64,000 nucleotides of DNA from Candidatus Bartonella washoeensis Sb944nv (GTDB lineage: Bacteria; Pseudomonadota; Alphaproteobacteria; Rhizobiales; Rhizobiaceae): assembly GCF_000278135.1 (NCBI RefSeq), contig NZ_JH725022.1, forward strand, positions 70,186-134,185. Reading direction: 5' to 3'. Shown here in pieces: positions 51,517 to 59,502 of the stretch; within the stretch, counting starts at the first letter, position 1, and every line of letters begins with the position of its first letter. The notes under the pieces are model-generated. The model worked only from the letters and a program-made list of their open reading frames with translations. It searched no databases and was not told the origin of the DNA. The position numbers were made by a program, and so were the translations under genes.

Positions 51517-52911
51517 ATGCTTAATAAAGTACTAACCCATCTTGATCAGAATATAGAAAAGAGCCTTGAACGCCTTTTTTCTCTTTTACGTTTTCAATCA
51601 ATTTCTACAGACTCGGCTTATAAGGATGAGTGTCGTAAAGCAGCTGATTGGTTAGTAGAGGATTTAAGAAGCATTGGCTTTGAAGCTTCACGTTGTGATA
51701 CACCAGGGCATCCAATGGTTGTTGGGCATCATCCAGGACCTTCAGAGAATTGTCTGCATGTGTTGTTTTATGGACATTATGATGTTCAACCTGTTGATCC
51801 ACTGAGTTTATGGGAGGATGATCCATTTACACCTTCTTTAAAAGAAAGAAATGGAGAAAAAGTTATTTGTGCTCGTGGAGCTTCAGATGACAAAGGTCAG
51901 CTCATGACTTTTATTGAAGCATGTCGTGCATTTAAGCAAGAAACGGGGCAGCTTCCTGTCAAAGTTACTATTTTATGCGAAGGTGAAGAAGAGAGTGCTT
52001 CTCCTTCTCTTATACCTTTTTTAAAAGCAAATAGGGATGAATTGAAAGCTGATTGTGCATTGGTTTGCGATACAGGGATGTGGGATACAGATACACCAAC
52101 TGTTTCTGTTGCTCTTCGGGGGATTCTGGCAGAAGAGGTTACAATTACTGCTGCTAATCGTGATTTGCATTCGGGTGCTTTTGGAGGAGCAGCAGCCAAT
52201 CCCATTCGTATTTTAACTAAGATTCTAGCAGGACTTCATGACGAAAATAATAGGGTAACGCTTCCTGGCTTTTATGATGGAGTAGAAGAAACACCTCCAC
52301 ATATTTTGCAATCATGGAATGAGCTTAATTGCAATGCTGAAAATTTTCTTGGTCCTATTGGGCTTTCCATCCCTTCTGGTGAAAAAGGACGGAGCATTTT
52401 AGAGCTCATATGGACGCGGCCTACAGCAGAAATTAATGGTATTAGTGGTGGCTATGAAGGAGAAGGGGTAAAAACGGTTATTGCCTCTCAAGCGAGTGCA
52501 AAAGTATCTTTTCGTTTAGTACACAAGCAAGATCCAGAGAAAATACGTCAAGCTTTTCGTGATTATGTACGTAGTCTACTTCCTGCAGATTGTACAGTTG
52601 TATTTCAGAATCATGGTGCTTCTCGAGCAATTCAGCTTCCCTATAATTCTCCTTTTATCGAAGCAGCTAAGGATGCTTTATCACAAGAGTGGGGCAATCC
52701 GGCTTTATTAACGGGCATGGGTGGTTCAATTCCGATTGTTGGAGATTTTAAATCAATTCTTGGCATGGAAAGTGTTTTGGTTGGTTTTGCACTAAATGAT
52801 GACTGTATTCATTCACCTAATGAAAAATATAATCTAAAATCGTTTCATAAAGGGCAACGCTCTTGGGCGCGTATTCTTGTGGCTTTAGCAAATAGGAGGG
52901 TAAATGACTGA
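51517..52911 (+). CDS. M20-family dipeptidase/metallopeptidase
   Basis: Cytosolic zinc peptidase. The ATG at 51517 (MLNKVLTHLDQNIEKSLERL) is preferred to a TTG at 51493. The 464 residues show the metal sites LFYGHYDVQPVDP, ARGASDDKGQLMTFIEA, CEGEEESASPSL and LVCDTGMWD, and an inserted dimerisation domain (ANRDLHSGAFGGAAANPI). It overlaps rnd by 8 bp. Substrate is unknown; such proteins are often annotated dipeptidase or hydrolase of the ArgE/DapE group. Confidence 0.9.
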   Translation: MLNKVLTHLDQNIEKSLERLFSLLRFQSISTDSAYKDECRKAADWLVEDLRSIGFEASRCDTPGHPMVVGHHPGPSENCLHVLFYGHYDVQPVDPLSLWEDDPFTPSLKERNGEKVICARGASDDKGQLMTFIEACRAFKQETGQLPVKVTILCEGEEESASPSLIPFLKANRDELKADCALVCDTGMWDTDTPTVSVALRGILAEEVTITAANRDLHSGAFGGAAANPIRILTKILAGLHDENNRVTLPGFYDGVEETPPHILQSWNELNCNAENFLGPIGLSIPSGEKGRSILELIWTRPTAEINGISGGYEGEGVKTVIASQASAKVSFRLVHKQDPEKIRQAFRDYVRSLLPADCTVVFQNHGASRAIQLPYNSPFIEAAKDALSQEWGNPALLTGMGGSIPIVGDFKSILGMESVLVGFALNDDCIHSPNEKYNLKSFHKGQRSWARILVALANRRVND

Positions 52912-53524
52912 GATCCGCGTTCATCAAGGTGATTTACCAAACTTAGATAATTATCAAATTGATGCTGTTGCGATTGATACTGAAACTTTAGGATTACAAC
53001 CGTGCCGTGATCGTTTATGTGTTGTTCAGCTCTCTTCTGGAGATGGTACTGCTGACGTTATACAGATTGCCAAAGGACAAAAAAGTGCTCCCAATTTGGT
53101 TAAATTGCTTGAAGATAAGACAATTACCAAAATATTTCATTTTGGGCGTTTTGATCTTGCTATTTTAGCGCATACATTTGGTGTTATGCCAGATGCCGTT
53201 TTTTGTACAAAGATTGCGTCAAAACTCACGCGTACCTATACTGATCGCCATGGATTAAAAGAAATTTGTAGTGAACTGCTAAATGTTAATATTTCTAAGC
53301 AGCAACAGTCTTCAGATTGGGCAGCAGAAGTTTTATCGCGTGCGCAAATTGAATATGCTGCGTCAGATGTTTTATATTTGCACCGTTTAAAAGATGTGTT
53401 TGAAGAGCGTTTAAAGCGTGAAGAACGGGAAAATGTTGCAAAGGCATGTTTTGAATTTTTGCCGATGAGAGCAAAACTTGATCTTTTAGGTTGGTCTGAG
53501 ATTGATATTTTCGCGCATAGCTGA
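52904..53524 (+). CDS. rnd: Ribonuclease D-like 3'-5' exonuclease, short form
   Basis: 206 residues containing only the DEDD exonuclease domain: Exo I AIDTETLGLQP, Exo II FHFGRFDLAIL, and Exo III EYAASDVLYLHRL with Tyr (DEDDy). The HRDC domains of full-length RNase D (about 375 residues) are absent; short forms are common in alphaproteobacteria. Function in tRNA 3'-end processing is inferred. Confidence 0.9.
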   Translation: MTEIRVHQGDLPNLDNYQIDAVAIDTETLGLQPCRDRLCVVQLSSGDGTADVIQIAKGQKSAPNLVKLLEDKTITKIFHFGRFDLAILAHTFGVMPDAVFCTKIASKLTRTYTDRHGLKEICSELLNVNISKQQQSSDWAAEVLSRAQIEYAASDVLYLHRLKDVFEERLKREERENVAKACFEFLPMRAKLDLLGWSEIDIFAHS

Positions 53525-53550
53525 GATTAACAACAAGTTTTTAATCTCAG
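53521..53550 (+). repeat. Perfect 10-bp inverted repeat over the rnd stop codon
   Basis: CTGAGATTAA and TTAATCTCAG around a 10-base loop, starting in the TGA stop region of rnd. It may form a 3' stabilising hairpin ahead of the terminator that follows. Confidence 0.6.
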
Positions 53551-53578
53551 AGTGTGGAGATATTGATACCACAGAATA

Positions 53579-53613
53579 AAATGCCCATAGTTCATGGGCA
53601 TTTACATTTTTTC
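53579..53613 (+). terminator. Rho-independent terminator after rnd
   Basis: ATGCCCAT, five-base loop, ATGGGCAT, then TTTACATTTTTT. It ends the mutM-M20-rnd transcript. Confidence 0.85.
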
Positions 53614-54136
53614 TTTCACCTATTTTGATTGCTACATTTTATGACAAAATCCTTATGGAGATAGGGTGAGAACTCTTTAATTTGAGGAATGCACAATAAC
53701 AAAGTACATTTACGCAGATGTGCTTTTTGATGTTTATAACTGTCTTTGTTTTCTAATATTAGACAAGAAAAGAGACAGGCAATTGTATCGGCGATGGTAG
53801 CAGAAAATACGAATAAGAGTATACTTTCTATGAATGCTGTCGAGATTGTATTAGGTATACGAAGTGGAATGTTCTTGCTAGAGAGTATTTTGGTAAACAT
53901 CGGTTTAGTTTGTTTTATATGTGATGGTGCATTGTTTTCTTTATAAGATACAAAACGGATGTTTTTCGTGTTGATATAGCTTAAATTTTCTATCTATTTA
54001 AAAATTAAAGTGCTAAAAACCTTTGTTTTTGGGGGATTTTCCCCCTTTTCTATTTTAAGCGTATCATTTTTTATGGAAGTTTGAACAGAGCGCACTATGT
54101 AAAATCCATTATGGATATTTATATGGAGATAGATCT
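53614..54136. other. Gap between rnd and the small basic secreted protein gene
   Basis: About 520 bp. Reading frames on both strands here (53616-53900 minus, 53746-53946 plus) have no usable ribosome site and no family I know. A second terminator-like hairpin (GGGGGA, TTT, TCCCCC, then TTTT; 54031-54049) follows, then a degenerate copy of the hbp upstream box (GTATCATTTTT at 54061). Confidence 0.4.
54031..54049 (+). terminator. Terminator-like hairpin upstream of the small basic secreted protein gene
   Basis: GGGGGA and TCCCCC arms with a TTT loop, followed by TTTT. It insulates the next gene from upstream transcription; no intact upstream gene in this gap needs it. Confidence 0.6.
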
Positions 54137-54457
54137 ATGAAAATGATGTATTTGATTACAGCTTATGCTACTTTTGCTTCAATCTCTGTAGCACAGGCAG
54201 CGAGTTTTATGGTTACTCAAAAGTTTGTAGAGGGAGTTTCTTCTTCTAAAAGTTTTTTTGCTGATGCACAGATTAACAATCCTTTATGTGAAGCTTTACG
54301 AGAGAAATTTTCTTCTCTTGGTAATAATCAAAAGGAACCAGCTGTTCAGTTGGTACCTGTAGCGTCTTCGTCTCAAAAAAGAAGAGGATCTGGTCAAGGA
54401 AGAGGAAGAGGAAAAGGACGACCAAGCCTATTTATGCGCAGTCCGATGAGTTTTTAG
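54137..54457 (+). CDS. Small basic secreted protein with an Hbp-like signal peptide
   Basis: The 106-residue protein has a signal peptide (MKMMYLITAYATFASISVAQA, cleavage after AQA) very like those of the three Hbp proteins downstream (e.g. LITASAFAFVSASVAQA). Its promoter region also carries the start of the hbp box at the same distance (about 76 bp) from the ATG. The mature part is unrelated to the Omp25 barrel: about 85 residues ending in a Gly/Arg/Lys-rich tract (KRRGSGQGRGRGKGR). I infer an hbp 5' end that was duplicated and joined to, or drifted into, a new coding part. Function unknown; the basic tail could bind nucleic acid or polyanions. Confidence 0.6.
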   Translation: MKMMYLITAYATFASISVAQAASFMVTQKFVEGVSSSKSFFADAQINNPLCEALREKFSSLGNNQKEPAVQLVPVASSSQKRRGSGQGRGRGKGRPSLFMRSPMSF

Positions 54458-55525
54458 TAAGCTAAAGAAGCCAATATTAAGGTCTTGTATTTACTCTCGG
54501 TCATGAGTGAAATGAGGAGAATATGAGTGTTTGCTAACTTAAAAGTGGGGTGTTGGCAGTGTTTATTTGCGCTTTAGTTGTGAGGGTGCTTTTGTTGTGA
54601 CTGAGGGTATCATTCATGTAAGATACAGATACTCCGATTGCGATCAAATGATGCGTGAGGGTGATGGCAAAGCAGAGTACAGAATCTCTTCATTTGTATG
54701 TGGCAATCAGGAGATTTTAGTTTATTAGTGATTTAACACATTGCTTTGTATGTGGTGATAAGTTTTTTATTTTTTGTATCAGGGTGTGTTATTTTTACTA
54801 AAAATTTTAAAGCTGACTTCTGTTTTTTCGGAGAGAATGGGGGGTAATCAGCATTGCACTTGAAGATTTCGGCAAGAGCTTCTCATTTAGTAGGAGTTTA
54901 TACTTCAGTTTTCTGGCGTGAGAGGCAGTTTTATGCAAGTTTCAACGTTTATCTGGGAGAGTTGACGAGGTTTTGCTAGGGTTTATCCAATAAGAGTCGA
55001 CAAAAGAGATGGCAAACCATTATGCAAGACTGTGCAGACGTTCTAAAAAAGATTTTCTAGAACGTTAGCAAAAGCAGAAAATAAAAGAGGTACGACTATA
55101 TTTCAAAAAAAATAAATGCGTAAAAAGTCCCATTGTTTAAAAAATTGTTTAAAAAATCGATTGGGAAGAAGACCAGTTTTTATGACGTTTTGTGTTGTTC
55201 ATAATGGAGTTTATACATGGATACGTTTTTTTCATTTGTGAGATAACAATCGAAGAGGCCACATTAATTGCATAAGGTAATGCCGTGGTTAAAGCTAAAG
55301 CCGTTGCTTGTGTACATGTGGTGTGCTTTGCATTTTGCAATGATTGACAGTGTTATTATACACGCAGAGGGGTTTTGTTTAGACTTTTTGAGAAAATTCA
55401 TAAAGAACAGCATTGAATTTGATGAGATTATAATCTGCAACAGCATAATTTACAAATTCTCATTGTATGGCAAATCAAATGACTAAGAGGGGAATGATTT
55501 GGTAGATTTCTTGTTTTTTTTATGG
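54458..55525. other. Gene-poor stretch with an orphan hbp-type upstream box
   Basis: About 1.07 kb without an intact gene. At 54784-54808 lies GTGTGTTATTTTTACTA, matching the boxes upstream of hbpC and hbpA, followed at 54837 by an ATG after GGAGAGA that stops after eight codons. This looks like the remains of another hbp copy. A 63-codon minus-strand frame (55149-55340, TALALTTALPYAINVASSIV) may be a fragment of a membrane protein gene; I cannot name it. Confidence 0.4.
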
Positions 55526-55550
55526 GTGTATCATTTTTACTACAGATATC
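55526..55550 (+). promoter_or_regulatory. Conserved hbp upstream box (H-box-like), copy 1
   Basis: GTATCATTTTTACTACAGAT, 84 bp before the hbpC ATG. The same element stands before hbpA and hbpB. In B. quintana a conserved H-box upstream of hbp genes is reported to be the site for the iron-responsive regulator Irr; identity with it is my inference. Confidence 0.65.
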
Positions 55551-55609
55551 TATAGTTGTAGCTCTATATGAGATCGTGTGTTCAAATATTCAGCTATGGA
55601 GAGAAAATT

Positions 55610-56443
55610 ATGAATATAAAATGGTTAATAACGGCTTCTGCTTTCGCTTTTGTTTCAGCTTCAGTAGCGCAGGCAGCGGATGTTATTATTTCCCCTCAGC
55701 CTACACCAGTTACTCCAGTTATTATTCCTTCCACTTTTTCTTGGACAGGTTTTTATCTTGGTGGCCAGATTGGGAGTTTTTCCAGTAAAACGAAAATGGA
55801 TATTCTTAGTAATGGAAAAACTATTCCAGTGGATGATGATTTTTTACCTAAACTGTCAGGTTTTATGGGTGGTCTTTATGCTGGTTCCAATGTTGATCTT
55901 GGCAATGGTCTTATTCTGGGTATTGATACAGATATCATTTGGACCGATAAAAATGATACGAAGACGGGGAAAGTATATAGTATTGAGCAACAGCACATAC
56001 CATATATTAAAAAGATGCTGGACGAAGCTGGGATTAAGATTGGTGAAAAAATACTCCAAGCTGGTAATAAACGCGTAAGCAGTTTCACTTTTAAAGAAAA
56101 GTGGGCTGGTGCTACGCGGGTACGTATCGGTTTTGCTGCTGAGCGCATTATGCCTTATGTTGCTGGTGGTATTGCTTATACACAGCTTCAAGATATCGCA
56201 TCAGTATCCATAACAGACAAGAATACAGGTAAAGTAATTGCTTCTGGTAATTTGTCTGATGAAACAAAAACATTTGTTGGCTACACTCTTGGTGCGGGTG
56301 TTGATTTAGCAATGACCAATAATGTTATTATACGGGCGGAATATCGTTACTCGGATTTTGGTAAAAAGAAATACTCAAACGATAAATATGAAACTTCTCA
56401 TAAAACCAATGATTTCCGTGTTGGTGTGGCTTACAAATTTTAA
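55610..56443 (+). CDS. hbpC: Omp25/31-family heme-binding outer membrane protein (HbpC position)
   Basis: Small outer-membrane beta-barrel of the Bartonella Hbp/Pap31 family, which binds heme at the surface. The ATG at 55610 follows GGAGAG; the longer frame from 55568 is not needed. The 277 residues have a signal peptide (cleavage after AQA, about residue 22). Next is the family start FSWTGFYLGGQIG, alternating strands through GFMGGLYAGSNVDLGNGLILGIDTDI, and the conserved C-terminal barrel end AEYRYSDFGKKKY...FRVGVAYKF ending in Phe. The middle loop is variable. The symbol follows the hbpC-hbpA-hbpB order known from B. quintana. Confidence 0.8.
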   Translation: MNIKWLITASAFAFVSASVAQAADVIISPQPTPVTPVIIPSTFSWTGFYLGGQIGSFSSKTKMDILSNGKTIPVDDDFLPKLSGFMGGLYAGSNVDLGNGLILGIDTDIIWTDKNDTKTGKVYSIEQQHIPYIKKMLDEAGIKIGEKILQAGNKRVSSFTFKEKWAGATRVRIGFAAERIMPYVAGGIAYTQLQDIASVSITDKNTGKVIASGNLSDETKTFVGYTLGAGVDLAMTNNVIIRAEYRYSDFGKKKYSNDKYETSHKTNDFRVGVAYKF

Positions 56444-56467
56444 CTTATTATAAGCTTAAATTAAGAA

Positions 56468-56500
56468 GAGGCTGCGTCTTTGGCGAAGCCTCATTTGTTT
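56468..56500 (+). terminator. Terminator after hbpC
   Basis: GAGGCT and AGCCTC arms around a 13-base loop, followed by CATTTGTTTTT. Confidence 0.75.
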
Positions 56501-56706
56501 TTATGTTGCTATATTATCACATACTTCATAATTATTATACATGCCGAATGTTTTTATTCGTCGATTTTGATAAAAGGAAACTCGCAAATAAAAAGCATGA
56601 ACTTAATTGTAAATTCAATGATTTCAGTAAGATAACTTATAATCTCTAGTGCAAAACTCAATTATTAAAAGGCTTTGTTTTTGAACGGAGTTTCTATTTT
56701 GTATAA

Positions 56707-56731
56707 CTGTGTTATTTTTACTACAGATTTT
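56707..56731 (+). promoter_or_regulatory. Conserved hbp upstream box, copy 2
   Basis: GTTATTTTTACTACAGAT, about 74 bp before the hbpA ATG. Confidence 0.65.
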
Positions 56732-56781
56732 TTTCGTCAAGGTGTATAGCATTGTGTCATAAAATATAAGGAGCAAAATTT

Positions 56782-57618
56782 ATGAATATAAAATCTTTAA
56801 TGACGACCTCTGTTATCGCTTTGATTTCAGCTTCTGCAGCACAGGCTGCTGATGTTATCGTTCCACATGAAGTAGCGCCAGTTATTACTGCCCCTACTTT
56901 TTCTTGGACAGGTTTCTATATTGGTGGTCAAGTTGGGAACTTTTCGAGTAAGGTTGAGATAACTGATCCAGCTACAAAAAATAAACTTCTCACTAAAGAT
57001 GAAACACCTCAGCCTTCAGGTTTCATGGGTGGTATTTATGCGGGTTCTAATGTGGATCTTGGAAATGGTCTCATTCTAGGTGTTGAAACCGATGCAGTTT
57101 GGGCTGACAGAGGAGAAACAAAAACGATCTCTGTTTTTAGCGGTAATAGCTCTGAGACCTCTAACGCAGGTGCTAGTCAGACTCCTAACGCAGGTGCTGA
57201 AGAGAAGAAGTCTATCAGCCTTAAGACAACAGCTTTAGTGGATGCTAAGATTAAGAACAATTTTACTTTTAAAGAAAAATGGTCTGGTGCTACGCGGGTA
57301 CGTGTTGGTTTTGCTGCTGCTGATCGCATTCTGCCTTATGTTGCTGGTGGTATTGCTTATGCACAGATGCAAGGTATTGCTACAGTTTCAGGAAAAGATG
57401 CATCCGGTAAAACCGTTTCTACTAAAGAATCTGATAAAACCATGACAATGGTTGGTTTCACCATTGGTGGTGGTGTTGATTTCGCTATGACTGATAATGT
57501 TCTGTTGCGTGCGGAATACCGTTACTCAGATTTTGGTAAAAAGAAATTTGAAAAAGATGATGCTGAATTCCACTACAAGACCAATGATTTTCGTGTTGGC
57601 GTAGCTTACAAATTCTAA
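56782..57618 (+). CDS. hbpA: Omp25/31-family heme-binding outer membrane protein (HbpA/Pap31 position)
   Basis: 278 residues with signal peptide (cleavage after AQA), FSWTGFYIGGQVG, GFMGGIYAGSNVDLGNGLILGVETD and the barrel end EYRYSDFGKKKF...FRVGVAYKF. An extracellular loop carries a short near-repeat (SNAGASQTPNAGAEEKK region, residues about 128-145). An AAGGAG ribosome site lies before the ATG. Each hbp gene here has its own upstream box and terminator, so they are separate transcription units. Heme binding is family knowledge. Confidence 0.82.
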   Translation: MNIKSLMTTSVIALISASAAQAADVIVPHEVAPVITAPTFSWTGFYIGGQVGNFSSKVEITDPATKNKLLTKDETPQPSGFMGGIYAGSNVDLGNGLILGVETDAVWADRGETKTISVFSGNSSETSNAGASQTPNAGAEEKKSISLKTTALVDAKIKNNFTFKEKWSGATRVRVGFAAADRILPYVAGGIAYAQMQGIATVSGKDASGKTVSTKESDKTMTMVGFTIGGGVDFAMTDNVLLRAEYRYSDFGKKKFEKDDAEFHYKTNDFRVGVAYKF

Positions 57619-57660
57619 TTGAGCACAAAGCTAACTGATTAGTATAAAATTAGATTACTA

Positions 57661-57693
57661 AGAGGCCCTGTCTTTGACAGGGCCTCTATTTTT
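57661..57693 (+). terminator. Terminator after hbpA
   Basis: Perfect 12-bp arms AGAGGCCCTGTC and GACAGGGCCTCT with a TTT loop, then ATTTTTTG. Confidence 0.9.
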
Positions 57694-57708
57694 TGTGAAT
57701 TTTTATAA

Positions 57709-57735
57709 ATGTGCTATTTTTGCTACAGATATTTT
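57709..57735 (+). promoter_or_regulatory. Conserved hbp upstream box, copy 3
   Basis: GCTATTTTTGCTACAGATAT, about 75 bp before the hbpB ATG, with one A-to-G change in the core compared with the other copies. Confidence 0.65.
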
Positions 57736-57784
57736 AAAATAGATGTCCTATATATAATCCGTTTTGTATATTTGGAGATAACTT

Positions 57785-59251
57785 ATGAACACGAAACGTT
57801 TAATATCAGCTTCTATTTTTGCTTTAATATCAGCTTCTGCTGCACAGGCAGCTGATGTGATGGTTCCTCATCAGCCAGCACGAACTATTCAGTCAGCTGT
57901 TGTAGTTCCTAATTTCACATGGACAGGTTTTTATTTTGGTGGCCAGGCTGGTGGTTTTTCGAGTAAAACTGATATGGGTTTTGTTGGTAAGGACAAAACT
58001 ATTCCACTAAGTAAAGATTGGTCCCCTAAACTTTCAGGTTTTCAAGGGGGTCTTTACACAGGTGCTAATATTGATCTTGGCGATAATTTCATTTTTAGTA
58101 TCGATACGGATTTAAGTTGGGCTGGACAAAAACACACAAAAACGATCACTTTAAGCGGGGCTGATAATGCTTCAGTAGACAATGTGGTAACAAGATCTCG
58201 TAGATCAGCACGGTCACTATCAGGACAGTCAGCAAGAACCACTACAGCAGGAACCACTACAGCAGGAACCACTACAGCAGGAACCACTACAGCAGGATCT
58301 TCCTCAGCAGCAACTGCTCCAGCAGCAACTGCTCCAGCAGCAACTGCTCCAGCAGCAACTGCTCCAGTAGCAACTCCCTCAGCAGCAACTCCCTCAGCAG
58401 CAACTCCCTCAGCAGGAAATACTCCAGCACCAAAAAAGCCAGCAGAAGCGAAGCCAGCAGCAACTAAGCCAGTAGCGGTCAAATCGGAAGCAGTAACGAA
58501 ATCGGAAGCGGGAAGGAGCTTAGCAAGTAGCCGGATATTATTAGCACCAGCACCAGCACCAGCAGCAGCACCGGCAGCATCCGGGGTACCATCTTCTGGT
58601 TCAGCGGCGGGTAGTGCAGATGGGGCAAGAGTAGTTGCTCATGGTCATAATGGTGCATCTAATGGCGGTGGACATGGTGCTCATCCACATGGTATGTCTC
58701 ATGGAGCTGGACATGGTGGGGCGACTAATCCACATGCTTCTAATTCCCATGCTGCACATAATGTGGCTGGACGCAGTGCGCAAGGTACACAAGCTAAAGA
58801 TGAGAACGGTACGAGTGTCTATGGTATAGAGCAAGTGAAGAATGAGATCGCTGGTCTGGGTTTGAATCAAGATGGCAACGTTGAAACTGTAAGCCATACT
58901 TTAAAACAAAATTGGGCTGGTGCTACACGGGTGCGGATAGGTTTTGCTGCTGATCGCATTATGCCTTATATTGCTGGTGGTATTGCTTATACACAGCTTC
59001 AGGATACAGTATCGATATCGTTTAAGAAACAGAGTGAAGAAACAATTTCTTCTAAGGACTTAATCGATGAAAAAAAGACAATGATTGGTTATACTATTGG
59101 TGGTGGTGTTGATTTTGCAATGACCGACAATGTTTTGTTGCGTGCGGAATACCGTTACTCAGACTTTGGTAAAAAGAAATTTGCAAAGGAAAAACTTGAA
59201 ATTAGCTACAAGACCAATGATTTCCGTGTTGGTGTAGCTTACAAATTCTGA
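57785..59251 (+). CDS. hbpB: Omp25/31-family heme-binding outer membrane protein with large repeat insertion (HbpB position)
   Basis: Same signal peptide and barrel as its neighbours (FTWTGFYFGGQAG at the start, ADRIMPYIAGGIAYTQLQD, and the end EYRYSDFGKKKF...FRVGVAYKF), but 488 residues instead of about 278. Residues about 135-345 are an insertion in the loop that is variable in HbpC and HbpA. It begins with Thr/Ala/Gly and Ala/Pro pentapeptide repeats (TTTAG, ATAPA, ATPSA) and a Lys/Pro/Ala segment. It then turns His/Gly-rich (HGAHPHGMSHGAGHGG; about a dozen His in 45 residues). Exposed His could bind heme or metals. Repeat number may vary among strains without loss of frame. Confidence 0.82.
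   Translation: MNTKRLISASIFALISASAAQAADVMVPHQPARTIQSAVVVPNFTWTGFYFGGQAGGFSSKTDMGFVGKDKTIPLSKDWSPKLSGFQGGLYTGANIDLGDNFIFSIDTDLSWAGQKHTKTITLSGADNASVDNVVTRSRRSARSLSGQSARTTTAGTTTAGTTTAGTTTAGSSSAATAPAATAPAATAPAATAPVATPSAATPSAATPSAGNTPAPKKPAEAKPAATKPVAVKSEAVTKSEAGRSLASSRILLAPAPAPAAAPAASGVPSSGSAAGSADGARVVAHGHNGASNGGGHGAHPHGMSHGAGHGGATNPHASNSHAAHNVAGRSAQGTQAKDENGTSVYGIEQVKNEIAGLGLNQDGNVETVSHTLKQNWAGATRVRIGFAADRIMPYIAGGIAYTQLQDTVSISFKKQSEETISSKDLIDEKKTMIGYTIGGGVDFAMTDNVLLRAEYRYSDFGKKKFAKEKLEISYKTNDFRVGVAYKF
58238..58414 (+). repeat. Three adjoining blocks of 15-bp coding tandem repeats in hbpB
   Basis: Four units of ACCACTACAGCAGGA (58238-58297), a 12-bp spacer, four units of GCAACTGCTCCAGCA (58310-58369) and three units of GCAACTCCCTCAGCA (58370-58414), with single changes in the last units of the blocks. 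Unit length keeps the frame. Confidence 0.95.
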
Positions 59252-59273
59252 TTTTTTTGTAAGAGACTTTTTA

Positions 59274-59309
59274 AGAGGCTCCGCCAATGGTGGGGCCTTT
59301 ATTTTTTTA
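59274..59309 (+). terminator. Terminator after hbpB
   Basis: AGGCTCCGCC, AAT loop, GGTGGGGCCT (two G-T pairs), then TTATTTTTTT. Confidence 0.85.
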
Positions 59310-59502
59310 AGAGAATCATTTTTAGGTTTCCTTTCTTGATAGTTTCATGATAAAGCCCATGAAATATAATGATATATTTTCTTGATCGCTGCTAATACGA
59401 ATGATTGGCTTGGCTTTTCCCATAGATCAAAAAACCAGAGTTGCAGGGTTCAGGGAAGTTATGCGAGAATGAAATCGTAAAAGTGGACAGGAATATTTCA
59501 CA

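Noticed and set aside
53616-53946. Two opposite reading frames between rnd and the small basic secreted protein gene
   Set aside because: No ribosome site, a TTG start on the plus strand, no known family, and a minus frame ending inside the rnd terminator region.
58054-58482. 142-codon minus-strand frame of Ala/Gly/Val repeats
   Set aside because: It is only the complement of the hbpB tandem repeats, which keep all frames open.
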